DNA of 64,000 nucleotides, taken from assembly GCA_052161605.1 (NCBI GenBank), contig CP197409.1. One strand, 5' to 3'. Both the position numbers and the translations under genes were made by a program. Shown one piece after another: positions 1-9,870 of this stretch (positions within the stretch are counted from its first letter, which is position 1; the number at the start of each line of letters is the position of its first letter). The stretch is from JBKCUI01 sp052161605. GTDB lineage: Bacteria > Planctomycetota > Planctomycetia > Pirellulales > Pirellulaceae. The notes beneath the pieces were generated by a model. That model saw only the letters and a list, made by a program, of their open reading frames with translations, ran no database searches and was not told the DNA's origin.

Positions 1-2
1 AG

Positions 3-2906
3 GAGTCCGCTTGCAAGAACCTGATCGATCGACTTCTACAAAACGGTGAGACGCAACAGTTTTCGAATCTTGAGACTAGAGGCAATGGGGGCATACCTGA
101 CCTTGACCGATTAGGGCTGAAAGAATCAGCTACTGGAGAGTTTCTTGGCACCCTCGGTCCGTATACGTTACTCAGGGTAATCGGAACGGGAGGTATGTCG
201 ACGGTTTTCGAAGCACAGGATGAACGACTGGATAGACGGGTTGCTGTAAAAATTCATTCGGGACTTAGACTCGATGCTTCCAGCCAAACGAGGTTTGCAC
301 GAGAAGCGCAATCGCAGGCCAGAGTGAATCACACGGCGATTCTTCCGATCTATGATGTTTCTGTAACTGCTACGGGGATTCCTTATCTGGTAACCGAATT
401 AGCTAAGGAGGGAACTTGGCGTGATTTCTTAAGTACCATTTTTTCCTCGGACGAATCGCAGCATCGTCTACCTCATGAGTATTCCCGAACTTCTTATACA
501 CGTTTCCGGCTTGTTGCTGAGGTAATAGCTCAGATTGCCGATGGGCTTTCTGTTGCTCACGCGGCAGGAATTGTGCATCGTGATATCAAGCCTAGCAATA
601 TACTGCTATGTGAACTAACGGCAGCTAAGGAAACCGATTCGATTGATTCGAGCGAATGTCGAAAGTTAGGGTGGCAACCCCGGCTCGCCGATTTTGGGCT
701 TGCTCGCCCGCTTGAGGATTCGGTTGCGTTGACACACTCCTCTCTGCTTTCAGGCACACCAGCATATATGAGCCCGGAGCAAATTATTGCACCGGAACAA
801 TTAACGATCGCAACAGATATCTATTCGCTCGGTATAACGCTTTACGAGTCCCTTTCGGGCGAATTGCCTTTCCGAGGAACGACCCATGCGATTTTGCAGC
901 AGATCACGAGTGAGGAACCAGTTCGTCCGAGTCGATTTCATTCTCAGATTCCATCCGATTTAGAGTGGATTTGCATGAAGTCCATAAGCCACAGCCCTGA
1001 AGCCCGTTATCGCAGTGCCGCTGATTTTGCCGCTGATCTCCGGAACTGGCTTTCAGGACGCCCAGTTGTGGCGAGGCCTCCTACGTTAACCGGAGTATTT
1101 GTACGCTGGTGTCGTCGTAACCCTCGGGTTGCTATTCTGAGCGGATCCGTTGCTGGATTGATGTCACTTCTTACCGTGGGCTCGATTACAGCATCCCTAT
1201 GGATTTTAGACTCGCGATCCGAATTGAAAAAGCGAACTACACAAGCAGAAGAATCATCCAGGCTAGCCTTGGCTTCCGCTACCTTGGCTAATCAACAAAG
1301 ACAGCTTACACTCGATACGCTTAATGAGCTCGTGGGCAGCGTCCAAGAGCAACTCGAAAAGAGACCCGACACGACAGAAGTCCGAGCAGCATTGCTCAGC
1401 AAGGCATTCGAGGGACTTGAGAAAATCACTCAAACATGGGATGGCAAGGTCTTAGAATCGGACACCAGCATCGACCGTACTGTCATCGATGCCCATATCA
1501 AAATGTCGGCGATCAAATTGGATCAAGGAGATAGAATCGCTGCCATAAAACATACGCAGCAAGCGACTGCTTTAGCCGAGGATTTGTTACGAAGCCGTTC
1601 CGAAGACGCGGAGTCTTGGCGAGAACTGGCAAACGCCTTGAGCAGGGAATTCGAGCTACATTTTTCAGCATTTGCATTTGATCAAGCGACTGAAATTGCC
1701 AAACGACTCATCGAAGCAAGATCGAAAGTTTGCGAGCTTCTACCAAATGATGCGAAAGCGCTTCGAGCCTTGGTCGCTGCCAAGCAAAGGTTAGCAGATC
1801 AATATCGGTATCAAGGAAAGCTTGATGAATCATTGCTTGCGTTTCGCGACCTGATTGTCGACTTGGCCCGAATAGGCGATCTCTCTGATCCGCTCGACAC
1901 GAGACGGGATCAAGTGATCCTGTACGGGCGCGTTGGTATGCTTTGTTCACAGCTAAGACAGATCCATGATGCTGAAGAGGCTTTTCAGATTGCTATGTCA
2001 AAAAATCGCGATCTGCTTGAAGAGGATGACGCTAATATACTATATCGAAATGACAAGGCATTTCTGTTCGCCAAGATGTCCTTGCTTCGTTCCGCATCGG
2101 GACAACATACCGAAGCGGTGAGATTGGCAACGGATGCACTGAACGAATATATACAGATGGCAGACGAAGATCCAGGGCGAGTGCAAAGTCATACTCTTGT
2201 GGGAACGGCTTATGATTTGCTTTATGAAGTCCACCTCGCGGAAGGTGACATCGAATCTGCTAAGCATGCCGAGATGAGTAGCTACGAAACGGCCATGCGA
2301 GTCTACGATATGGACAGTGATTCCTCTCGCCATTTGCAATTGGCGTCGGAAGCAGCTAGTCGTGTAGCCGATTTGTGCTTTCGACAGGGAGAGTTTGCAC
2401 AGGCTACTGTATGGGCTGAGAAGAGCTATCAGGCACTCCAGGCCGCTGATGGCAAGGCGGATTACGATCCCCAGTCCACTGCATTACCAATGCGATGGCG
2501 ACAAGGATTCTGGCAAGCTTTCCAACTGGTCGAACAAGGTGAACAAGAATGTCGAGCGAATCTAGATTCGAAGCCTTTGATAAGCCGCATCGCCTTAGCA
2601 GCGTTGGCGTACGGATGGGCGAAAGACAAACAAACCGATCGCGCTGTGGGCCTGATCCAGGAGTTGATCTCATTCGAATCGCTGGAGTCTTGGGATCAAA
2701 CTATGTTGGATAGCATGATCCTTCGTGGACTGGCACAATGTTACCCCCTAGCGTCCGAAACTAACCGGGGCGAGATAGTGAACCAGGTAAAAATGCTTGC
2801 AGAAAGGAGTTTGATCGCACTACCGCAATTGCGAGCCAGCTTTCAGTCTGAACCGGATTTTGCTTTGTTTCGTCAAATCGAATCTCTTCAGCCTTTTTTT
2901 CGTTGA
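3..2906 (+). CDS. Ser/Thr protein kinase with C-terminal repeat region (5' partial)
   Basis: Hanks-type Ser/Thr kinase, cut by the left edge. An ATG lies at 195, but the same frame is open back to base 3 and encodes the strand and Gly-rich loop (IGTGGMSTVFEA) that a kinase needs, so the ATG at 195 is internal and the real start lies before the window. Counting from that ATG, the catalytic Lys is K19 (VAVK), the catalytic loop HRDIKPSN is at 128-135, DFG at 166-168 and the SPE version of APE at 193-195. A membrane segment follows near 312-338, then about 550 residues of helical, TPR-like sequence. It probably phosphorylates proteins in the cytoplasm while a helical region faces the other side. 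Such kinases are abundant in planctomycetes. The substrate is unknown. Confidence 0.9.
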   Translation, partial: ESACKNLIDRLLQNGETQQFSNLETRGNGGIPDLDRLGLKESATGEFLGTLGPYTLLRVIGTGGMSTVFEAQDERLDRRVAVKIHSGLRLDASSQTRFAREAQSQARVNHTAILPIYDVSVTATGIPYLVTELAKEGTWRDFLSTIFSSDESQHRLPHEYSRTSYTRFRLVAEVIAQIADGLSVAHAAGIVHRDIKPSNILLCELTAAKETDSIDSSECRKLGWQPRLADFGLARPLEDSVALTHSSLLSGTPAYMSPEQIIAPEQLTIATDIYSLGITLYESLSGELPFRGTTHAILQQITSEEPVRPSRFHSQIPSDLEWICMKSISHSPEARYRSAADFAADLRNWLSGRPVVARPPTLTGVFVRWCRRNPRVAILSGSVAGLMSLLTVGSITASLWILDSRSELKKRTTQAEESSRLALASATLANQQRQLTLDTLNELVGSVQEQLEKRPDTTEVRAALLSKAFEGLEKITQTWDGKVLESDTSIDRTVIDAHIKMSAIKLDQGDRIAAIKHTQQATALAEDLLRSRSEDAESWRELANALSREFELHFSAFAFDQATEIAKRLIEARSKVCELLPNDAKALRALVAAKQRLADQYRYQGKLDESLLAFRDLIVDLARIGDLSDPLDTRRDQVILYGRVGMLCSQLRQIHDAEEAFQIAMSKNRDLLEEDDANILYRNDKAFLFAKMSLLRSASGQHTEAVRLATDALNEYIQMADEDPGRVQSHTLVGTAYDLLYEVHLAEGDIESAKHAEMSSYETAMRVYDMDSDSSRHLQLASEAASRVADLCFRQGEFAQATVWAEKSYQALQAADGKADYDPQSTALPMRWRQGFWQAFQLVEQGEQECRANLDSKPLISRIALAALAYGWAKDKQTDRAVGLIQELISFESLESWDQTMLDSMILRGLAQCYPLASETNRGEIVNQVKMLAERSLIALPQLRASFQSEPDFALFRQIESLQPFFR

Positions 2907-3269
2907 TACTGCAAGAATAGGTCAGAATGGGTACACAGCATTTCTACTGTCCATCGATTAGCACACACCGTGATAAAAGCAAAGAAGTAGTCGACGCTTC
3001 ATTGAGTCCAACTCTTTCAGAAACACACGCACATGCGGTGTTCGATTCTAAAGGAATACAGGAATCGCTGCCTTTGAGAACAGACAATTCCCCTACTCTG
3101 ACCTGATGTCTCAAAACTCGGTTGATAGGAATACACCGCAAGAGATGGGAGTGACGCAAGAGTTGTCTCGAAGAAAGGAACACTAATTTGTACTAATCGA
3201 CACTAATAAAAGCGGACTTAGCGCAAGCCAACCGATAGGGCGTCAACTCGCTTACCGGAAGCGTGTGAA
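2907..3269. other. Intergenic stretch between convergent genes
   Basis: The kinase gene ends on the left and the STN-like protein gene ends on the right. I see no convincing gene, RNA or strong hairpin here; the short minus-strand frame in it has no recognisable features. Confidence 0.5.
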
Positions 3270-5381
3270 TCACCAGCCGAAGATAGATGCGAATTCGTCT
3301 TGCATCAAGATCGTCGAATTGGGAGGACAAATTCGAGCAAAGTAGACACCCTCCAAGCCCGGTACCGCTCGAAATTGGAAACGACTTAAGCCGTCTTCTC
3401 CAAGTGGCCGTAGCTTGCTCAAGGTTCTTTTCACGAAATCCAATTTGAGTTCCGTCGGTGGCTTAATAGGCACAACACATAGACTTGTCTGTCGCGTCGC
3501 GCTTGTGGTCATCCAAAACGTCTGGGAATCTATCGGGATCAACTCAAGCGCATACTCGACTAAAACTTTTCTAACAACCTGCGAAAAAGTTCTGTTTCTT
3601 AAAACCGCGATCGATTCTTCATGTGGTGTCAGCCCGTGCTCCCAAGCGGTCCGCCAATCTATCATAACTTGACCACCAACCATTGCTGCAGCAGTTTGAA
3701 CTAAACTGACCACAGGTCGGCTCTCTTTTATGAGTGCTGTCTCGGGTAGCCTAGCCGTCAAAACGCTTCTACTATCCCTCCAAGCCTCCACCGAAAATTG
3801 CCTTCGCTTGAGCAACTCTGCAGCAGTCCAATCGGGCAACGGTTTTCCGGTTAGTTGCGACAAATGTCGAAGGCTTTCGTATATCCGAGCTTTGTCAAGC
3901 ATCGAGGCGTTATCATTCCAAACTATAGCTCCGTCCACTTGCGAGCAAACGTCCTTCAATTCCCACATGGAAATTAAAAGCTCTGCCGTCTCCCCGGCAA
4001 ATCCCGTTGGGCAAAACTCTTTGAGGTCCCAGGCGACCGTCTCTGAAGGTTTCTTGGGTAAAGCCCTCGGCTGTACGATCGGATTGCCTTTCGCGTCTAC
4101 TTTGAGGACAAGTTGTTGTGCGAGCAAAATCTCATCGAGCATAGCTTCAATCGACTTGCCTTCAAACTTCCAAGGCACACTTGGCATATCGTCAAGACCA
4201 GCTGCACGGATGGACTGCCAATCGATTGTGATGCCGACTCCGGTGAGTCTTCCGATCTCTTCCAGTCCCACGGTAAAGGGAGTGTCATTCTGCGCACTGA
4301 TGCGAGAGAGAACGATCGATGCGGCTTGGTTCCATTCCGGTAGCGGTTTCGGCTCGGGATGAAACACATCCAAAAGAGGATATTGTAAATTCTCTACATC
4401 CAACTCATCCACAACTTTCGATGGACGAGGATCTGGATTGGAACCAAACGTGCCACGACTGTTGTTTAAAAGATCTTGGAAGCGTTTTAATTGAGGTGGT
4501 AGGTTAAAAGTCGGATCGCTCGCAGAGTCTGCGGATTCGGGGGCGGGCTTGATAGCTGTTTCCGAGGAGTCACTGTCTGAGCCGGTTGATAAATCGGAAC
4601 TGGCCAGCGAATCGGAATCTGGTTTTGTTGAACTAGAACCAGCCGAGGAGCCGGGAATCCCAGACGGAATAATGACTGGCTCCGATGTCCCAGATCCCTT
4701 CTCTGGAGATTCGTTGGATCGCTCATCGCCAGATTGTTTGCCGTCGGGTGCGGTGCTCGCTTCGCCAGGTTTGGACCCGTTGGGTTCGGATCCGTTGGAC
4801 GTCCCGGACTCCCCCACCGGTTGATTATCTTTGGGAGGTTGGTCGACGACAGGAGAGGTTGCGTCAGTGATTGGTTGAGTAGGATTGCTACCTTGCGCGG
4901 AATCACTGTTTTTCACAAATGCCAGGAATCCGAAGAAGCCGATACCGGCCAGCAGAGAGCTCAAGATGGCAATCGTACCGACCAACAGTACTTGTCGCCG
5001 CCTCTTAACATTCCGACTTTGCCAATCGCTAGCGGTTGAGGGTTGAGGTGGAGCGGTATCTATCGGTTGAATCGGGAAGAATGATTCAGCGGATGAGTTG
5101 TTCGATTCGATTGGGCTCCAATCGATTTGTTCTGGGTCGATACCTGTCGGATTCTGAGGCAGGTTTGCGAGAATTTCATCCCAGTCTCCGTAGTCCTCTT
5201 TCGTAATAGCAGCGGAATCGAAAGAGGGCTGGGGCTCTCGTGGAGCGATTCCATGCGGATTGGAAATAGGACCTTGTTGAGGCACCACGATTTTGTGCTT
5301 GCACTTAGGGCAAGGGAGGGATTTCCCTAATAGCTCTTCGTGCTTGACCACGACTTTGGCCTGGCAGCCAGGACATTGCAT
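3270..5381 (-). CDS. Zinc-ribbon, single-pass membrane protein with two STN-like repeats
   Basis: Not a named family I can assign. The protein opens with a zinc ribbon (MQCPGCQAKV, then CPKCKHK), has one membrane segment at about residues 130-155, and then a Ser/Pro/Gly-rich low-complexity linker. The C-terminal half carries two similar modules, each with an IDW core (ITIDWQS near 3.9-4.3 kb and VMIDWRT near 3.6-3.7 kb), resembling the small domains found at secretin and TonB-receptor N-termini. The frame stays open to 5486, but I place the start at the ATG at 5381 because it begins exactly at the zinc ribbon and leaves room for a promoter before the divergent oxidoreductase gene; a GTG at 5390 is an alternative. 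Role unknown. Confidence 0.75.
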   Translation of the reverse strand: MQCPGCQAKVVVKHEELLGKSLPCPKCKHKIVVPQQGPISNPHGIAPREPQPSFDSAAITKEDYGDWDEILANLPQNPTGIDPEQIDWSPIESNNSSAESFFPIQPIDTAPPQPSTASDWQSRNVKRRRQVLLVGTIAILSSLLAGIGFFGFLAFVKNSDSAQGSNPTQPITDATSPVVDQPPKDNQPVGESGTSNGSEPNGSKPGEASTAPDGKQSGDERSNESPEKGSGTSEPVIIPSGIPGSSAGSSSTKPDSDSLASSDLSTGSDSDSSETAIKPAPESADSASDPTFNLPPQLKRFQDLLNNSRGTFGSNPDPRPSKVVDELDVENLQYPLLDVFHPEPKPLPEWNQAASIVLSRISAQNDTPFTVGLEEIGRLTGVGITIDWQSIRAAGLDDMPSVPWKFEGKSIEAMLDEILLAQQLVLKVDAKGNPIVQPRALPKKPSETVAWDLKEFCPTGFAGETAELLISMWELKDVCSQVDGAIVWNDNASMLDKARIYESLRHLSQLTGKPLPDWTAAELLKRRQFSVEAWRDSRSVLTARLPETALIKESRPVVSLVQTAAAMVGGQVMIDWRTAWEHGLTPHEESIAVLRNRTFSQVVRKVLVEYALELIPIDSQTFWMTTSATRQTSLCVVPIKPPTELKLDFVKRTLSKLRPLGEDGLSRFQFRAVPGLEGVYFARICPPNSTILMQDEFASIFGW

Positions 5382-5559
5382 GCGAAATGGGATCACGGTG
5401 GTTTCGAAACTGTTGGCGCCGCGAACAAACGATTTTGAGAAGACCGGACTTATTTTATCCTTTTTGTCGCCGAAAAAGCAAAACAATCCACGCTTCTGCC
5501 AGCAGATCGGGCCTTTTTGCTCCGTTTGGGATCCACGAGGTATCGATTAGACTAAATGC

Positions 5560-6687
5560 ATGACTCATTCGACACTCGATATTCCCCCCCGTACCCTGGC
5601 TGTTGTTGGCTGCGGCTTGGCAGGGGCTGCTGTTGCCTGGCAAGCATTCCGAAGGGGCTGGAATGCAATCGTCATCGATCGGGCGGACACGGAAAGCTGT
5701 TCCCGCGTCGCTGCTGGCTTGGTTACTCCGATCACCGGAGGGAGGGGGGCCGGGAGTTGGCAATGGGAGCGTTTTTTCCCGGCAGCTCGGGAGTTCTACC
5801 GATTTGTAGAGCAACAGACGGGTACTCATTTCTGGAATGAGCAAGCCGCGCTGCGTGTCTTTCAGTCTCCCGAGGAACGAGAATTGTTCTCACAACGTTG
5901 GGGAGGAGTGGTGAGGACCGATTCTCATTCCGATAATGTGATGCCCTCAGTGGAGATGCTCGGTAGTACGTGCCCCTCGATGGATGCACCCTATGGGGCG
6001 TGCACCATGCAACCGACTGCGAGGCTATCGACCACTCCTTACCTCGATGCAACTAAATCCTTTCTCAAAACTCGTGCTGCGTTCATCGAACGCGATCTTG
6101 ATTGCAATCGGGATATCGATGCGGTAGGCAACAGCGGTAGACCAGCCATCGCAGGGGTCGATCACGATCTGGATGCGATCGTATTTTGCCAAGGTTTCGC
6201 CTCGCGAGAAAATCGATGGTTCGCGGACCTGCCACTTCATCCGGCTCGCGGCGATATTCTTCGCTTGGCACCGCCCGCTTGGTTTCCCATCAACCAAGTG
6301 GTTCACCATTCGGCCTGGTTGGCCCCAAACGATGATGGTTCCCTATTGCTAGGCGCTACTTACGATCGAAAGACGCTGGATGGTCTGGTGGACGATCGCC
6401 CCGAAGTTCTTCAAGCAAAAGCGACCCTCATCGAACGGTTTCGCAAACTGCTGCCTTCTTCGCAACAAGATGTCCCAATCGAGGCGATAGAACATAGAGC
6501 AGCCGTGCGACCAGCCAGCTATGATCGACACCCACTTTTAGGTGCACATCCCGATAGTCCTAACGTATTTTGCTTGAACGGACTCGGTTCCAAAGGCTCA
6601 CTTATGTCTCCGAATCTCGCGAGCGTGCTCCTCGATCACATCTCAGGGCAGCCCTTGCCGGCAGAGCTTGACTGGACTCGTTACTAG
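5560..6687 (+). CDS. FAD-dependent oxidoreductase (DAO family)
   Basis: Predicted flavin amine oxidoreductase of the D-amino-acid-oxidase fold, 375 aa. The N-terminus has the dinucleotide-binding GCGLAGAAVAW motif followed by the acidic end of the second strand (VIDR). The C-terminus shows the usual GLGSKGSLMSP segment, like the FAD domain of MnmC-type and glycine-oxidase-type enzymes. No methyltransferase domain is fused, so a bona fide MnmC is unlikely. It starts divergently from the zinc-ribbon protein and overlaps the stop of the converging 6-phosphogluconolactonase gene by 4 bases. The substrate cannot be read from sequence. Confidence 0.85.
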   Translation: MTHSTLDIPPRTLAVVGCGLAGAAVAWQAFRRGWNAIVIDRADTESCSRVAAGLVTPITGGRGAGSWQWERFFPAAREFYRFVEQQTGTHFWNEQAALRVFQSPEERELFSQRWGGVVRTDSHSDNVMPSVEMLGSTCPSMDAPYGACTMQPTARLSTTPYLDATKSFLKTRAAFIERDLDCNRDIDAVGNSGRPAIAGVDHDLDAIVFCQGFASRENRWFADLPLHPARGDILRLAPPAWFPINQVVHHSAWLAPNDDGSLLLGATYDRKTLDGLVDDRPEVLQAKATLIERFRKLLPSSQQDVPIEAIEHRAAVRPASYDRHPLLGAHPDSPNVFCLNGLGSKGSLMSPNLASVLLDHISGQPLPAELDWTRY

Positions 6688-7442
6688 GGGTGGATAGGAT
6701 TGGCGGCGGTGTCGAGGAACCAGATGAGGCGGCCATGTTTGGGCTCGATCAACTGCGCCGGGTATTCGACCGGGTGGCGCGGGCCGTGAAATACGACTTC
6801 CATGGCAGCTCGTTTCGAACCACCACAGACTAAGAACGCCACGTTCCTGGCCGCGTTGATCATTGGGGCCGTCAAGGTTAGCCGGTACGCGGCAAATTTG
6901 GGTACATAGTTGGCCACGAAAAGTCGCTTTGATTCCTCCAACGCCTCCGTCTCTGGGAACAAGGAGGCTGTGTGCGCATCATCACCCAGACCTAAAAGAA
7001 CGATATCAAGGGATGGAAAATCATCGGCTGCCGCATCGGTCGGGTCGATGGTTCTGCGAATTTGTAATTCGTATTCGGCTGCGGCTCGCTCGGGTGCTTT
7101 GACGGAGATTTGTACAGGAATAACCCTCGGGACATGTTTGGAGTTGGTCGGATCGATTCGATCCAACCAAGCCTCTCGGACCATTTTGTAATTGCTGTCG
7201 ACGTGGTCATGAGGCACGTTTCGCTCGTCGCCGAGAATGAGTATCACTTTGGACCAATCGACTTCGTCTAATCCAGACTCTGCAATCAGTTGATACAAAC
7301 GCTTGGGGGTGGAACCACCGGATAGCGAGATGCTGCAAACACCTCGCGCCGCGATCGCTTCTTGAATAGTCTCGATGAGCCATTCTTTTGCAGCGATTGC
7401 GACATCCTCTGCGTTGGTCTTGATAATCGTTTGGTGATACAT
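6684..7442 (-). CDS. pgl: 6-phosphogluconolactonase
   Basis: Hydrolyses 6-phosphogluconolactone to 6-phosphogluconate in the oxidative pentose phosphate pathway, in the cytoplasm. The 252-residue length fits the DevB/Pgl family. Diagnostic segments are SGGSTPKRLYQLIAE near residue 40, the ILGDERNVP motif near residue 70 with the following DSNYKM, and LLGLGDDAHTASLFP near residue 150. It is the last gene of a minus-strand set (enolase-superfamily enzyme, DUF2293 protein, this gene) with short gaps of 8 and 14 bases, so co-transcription is likely. No glucose-6-phosphate dehydrogenase gene is seen next to it. Confidence 0.93.
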   Translation of the reverse strand: MYHQTIIKTNAEDVAIAAKEWLIETIQEAIAARGVCSISLSGGSTPKRLYQLIAESGLDEVDWSKVILILGDERNVPHDHVDSNYKMVREAWLDRIDPTNSKHVPRVIPVQISVKAPERAAAEYELQIRRTIDPTDAAADDFPSLDIVLLGLGDDAHTASLFPETEALEESKRLFVANYVPKFAAYRLTLTAPMINAARNVAFLVCGGSKRAAMEVVFHGPRHPVEYPAQLIEPKHGRLIWFLDTAANPIHP

Positions 7443-7456
7443 TTGCGGGAGGTTTG

Positions 7457-8137
7457 TTAGGGTTGGTTTCGCAAAGCGATTTGGAGCGGACAGGTTTCCA
7501 GTGAAACCGGTTTTCCTAAGCGGTAGTTCTCGAGGAGTTCTCTAGACCGCTCTGCTAGTTGCCGTCGAACATTGCGTCTCTCACCTCGAATTCTAGCAAT
7601 TTTCATCGAGTCGTAGGCGGTGGTTTGATGTCTCATCCAGGCGATCACAGCTGATTCGGCTCGCCGTTCGACTGGGATGGTCTCCGTCCGAGCGACAGTA
7701 CCGCTGCCAACCGGCGTAGCGTGCGCGGTAACACGCGTCGCTAGCTGCGAGGCGATCTCCTCATACCTGGGAGCAAAATTAAGAAAAGCAAACACGGCTG
7801 CCTCGAATTCGTCGACGTAGCTGGCCTGCTTCTTGTCCCGTCGGGTTTTATCGGCAGCCTTGCGTTTGGCATAAGCCTCCGTGGAGCGTTCTTGCTCTAG
7901 CTCCTTTTTCTTTTCTTCTATAATTCGTGCGTCAGCCCAGACTCCACGCGAGAATACGCGCCGGCCTTTTTTTTCCTGAACGGTCCATGTCGGACCAGCA
8001 GCCTTTACGCGGCGGGTCAGACCGGCATCGCCAGGAGGTAGCAGTGCCCATCCGTTTGGTATCTGAAGGACTTTGCCGGATTGGTCTCGGCATGTTCCAG
8101 GTCGATCTCCCGGGGATACGACCAATGACTCTGGCAT
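7457..8137 (-). CDS. DUF2293 domain-containing protein
   Basis: A 226-residue protein of unknown function with a C-terminal DUF2293-type region (IAWMRHQTTAYDSMKIARI and the following Arg-rich stretch). The middle part (about 75-120) is a charged Lys/Glu-rich helix. DUF2293 proteins are thought of as possible nucleic-acid binders because of the basic charge, but that is not established. The frame stays open to 8473, yet that extension overlaps the upstream enzyme gene and encodes Arg-rich nonsense. The ATG at 8137 is preceded by AAGGGTGA at a good distance and falls 8 bases after the upstream stop. It sits between an enolase-superfamily gene and pgl with no obvious metabolic link. Confidence 0.8.
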   Translation of the reverse strand: MPESLVVSPGDRPGTCRDQSGKVLQIPNGWALLPPGDAGLTRRVKAAGPTWTVQEKKGRRVFSRGVWADARIIEEKKKELEQERSTEAYAKRKAADKTRRDKKQASYVDEFEAAVFAFLNFAPRYEEIASQLATRVTAHATPVGSGTVARTETIPVERRAESAVIAWMRHQTTAYDSMKIARIRGERRNVRRQLAERSRELLENYRLGKPVSLETCPLQIALRNQP

Positions 8138-8145
8138 GGAAACAA

Positions 8146-9537
8146 TCACCCTTGAGCGAGTGAAGCGTACTTCTTGGAAAGAAGATTGCGAGGCCACGCG
8201 AACCCCAGTCCGACTCCATTGAGCAATTCGGTGGGGACAACTCCTCCCAAGACCCTGAACATAGGTCGATAGAGCGATTCCCAGTCCTTGTTGCCAACGG
8301 GACAATACTGGCGACCGTTTCCTTCGACCGCCTTGAGCCCTGCGATCCGAGAGGCCAAGGCGGCAGAAGCCAGGAACGAAGCTCCGATGCACGTCAAATC
8401 TTGCACATAACACTTGAGGTTGTAATGTTTGGCAGCTGCGGCGAACAACAACGAATCGCTGATCCCCTTGCATGCTTTGATAGCGATACCCGAGTAGCCC
8501 TGTTGCTTAGCAAACATGAACATATCGAGATCGGTTAACGATTCGTCGATCACCACCGGCTTGAGGCGGCTAACTCGGTGCATGGTGACTTCTTTTCTAG
8601 ATTTCAAGTCCCGGCCCATCGGTTGCTCGATGTAATGAATACGGGGAATCGCTTCGCGAGCCAGCCGATCGATGCGTTCCAAGAAATCGATAACATAGTC
8701 TTCGTTGTCGCACGCTTCGTTGAAGTCTAACGAGTAGTGCCATGCGCGGGTGGGAGCCGTCCGAACCGCGATTCGCTCAATCTCAACCACTCGGCCAACG
8801 TCGGCATCGAGATCCTGTCCGGTCAGCTTGATCTTCAAATGGGAGAGTTGCTGCGTATTGATCCATTCCTCCAGCGTTTCCGGGAGCCCGTCTTTGATGG
8901 GTGTGTTCAAGTCGGCAGCGGACAAGGGGTCCAGGGACCCAACGAGGTGATAAAGGGCCAACGTCGGAGCAGGAGCGGGAAGAATGGCATCTTGAAAACC
9001 TTTGCCAACAAAATCCTCTCCGAGCCATGGCGAAAGATCGCTACCGATGTGCTCGGGTGTCAAGCAGTCAAAGGAATTGGCGTTGTGGAGTCTGCCATAA
9101 GCATCATGGATGGCAATGTCTGCACTGGAAGCAGCCAATGCGATGGCCAAGTCGGGAATCGGCTCGGTGAGCTTCATGGCTTCCTGCAACTCGGTCGCCT
9201 TCGCCTTGGCAATGGTTTTAAGCTGGTTCGACAGGTGCAGAGGGTGCTGGGCCGGGTCCAACTCAGGAAGTGCCGCAGTAATTCGTTCTGCCAACGTGAT
9301 AACCGCTCGTAGGGCCATTTCCGGGCTCAGAGCCTTTGTCGGCCAAGCCCACGCGGTACCCATGGTCATTTCGCCCATGCCGATGGCGGTCTTCTTTTTT
9401 CCCTTTTCCTCGATCGTGATGGTGGTGCGAAAGGTGGTTACATCCTTGACCACCCGGCCTCCGAACTTCAGGGGAGAACGGTATACAAATGGGAATTTTT
9501 CCGATTCAGACTCGAGAATCGCAATTTTTTTCGACAT
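8146..9537 (-). CDS. Enolase-superfamily enzyme (mandelate racemase/muconate lactonizing type)
   Basis: Predicted metal-dependent enzyme that abstracts a proton alpha to a carboxylate. About 463 residues, longer than the usual 370-400. Visible elements are the LKIKLTG segment with a barrel Lys, metal ligands in SLDFNEAC, HYIEQPMGRD and VVIDESLTD, and the second-face Lys in GIAIKACKG. That set fits the muconate-lactonizing/dipeptide-epimerase branch (Lys on both faces) better than the mandelate racemase branch, but the substrate cannot be named. I use the ATG at 9537; a TTG four codons upstream is possible. First gene of the minus-strand set that ends with pgl. Confidence 0.85.
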   Translation of the reverse strand: MSKKIAILESESEKFPFVYRSPLKFGGRVVKDVTTFRTTITIEEKGKKKTAIGMGEMTMGTAWAWPTKALSPEMALRAVITLAERITAALPELDPAQHPLHLSNQLKTIAKAKATELQEAMKLTEPIPDLAIALAASSADIAIHDAYGRLHNANSFDCLTPEHIGSDLSPWLGEDFVGKGFQDAILPAPAPTLALYHLVGSLDPLSAADLNTPIKDGLPETLEEWINTQQLSHLKIKLTGQDLDADVGRVVEIERIAVRTAPTRAWHYSLDFNEACDNEDYVIDFLERIDRLAREAIPRIHYIEQPMGRDLKSRKEVTMHRVSRLKPVVIDESLTDLDMFMFAKQQGYSGIAIKACKGISDSLLFAAAAKHYNLKCYVQDLTCIGASFLASAALASRIAGLKAVEGNGRQYCPVGNKDWESLYRPMFRVLGGVVPTELLNGVGLGFAWPRNLLSKKYASLAQG

Positions 9538-9870
9538 ATTCACTAGCAAAAAAGGGCGTCCAGCGTGTGGGAAACTGCCATAGCATACGATGCGGCAAGT
9601 CGATTTCGATACCCCTATCTCAGATTTTCGATACGGGATTTTGCTCTAAGATAATGGAAATTTGCTGACTTTTGTACCGGTTTGGGGACAAGTTGTTAGA
9701 ATCTGTCAGTAAATCGGGTTCTGCGGCGCTCATCACGGCGACCAACAGTAATGGCATGCCAGCGGGCCCCGACTACCATCTCCGTTGGATTTTTGTGCCG
9801 GAGAGGTCAAATTTTATATTCGCACTTTAAATTGACGCGAAGCTCCTGAAGGATAGGAAAGGAATCTAAC
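9538..9870. other. Divergent intergenic region with a possible structured RNA
   Basis: This spacer separates the enolase-superfamily gene (minus) from the SNF2 helicase gene (plus) and must hold both promoters. From 9724 to 9800 nested complementary segments can pair: CGGCGC with GTGCCG (one wobble), CCAAC (9742-9746) with GTTGG (9784-9788), and ATGG with CCAT inside. This could be a leader structure of the helicase mRNA, or chance. A purine-rich AGGAAAGGAAT just before 9871 is the likely ribosome site. Confidence 0.35.

Noticed and set aside
195..200. ATG at 195 as start of the kinase gene
   Set aside because: The Gly-rich loop lies directly before it in the same frame, which is open to the window edge.
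2944..3183. Short minus-strand frame between kinase and STN-like protein
   Set aside because: No ribosome site, no recognisable domain and an ordinary chance length.
8138..8473. N-terminal extension of the DUF2293 gene
   Set aside because: It overlaps the enolase-superfamily gene and encodes Arg-rich sequence; a good ATG with AAGGGTGA exists at 8137.
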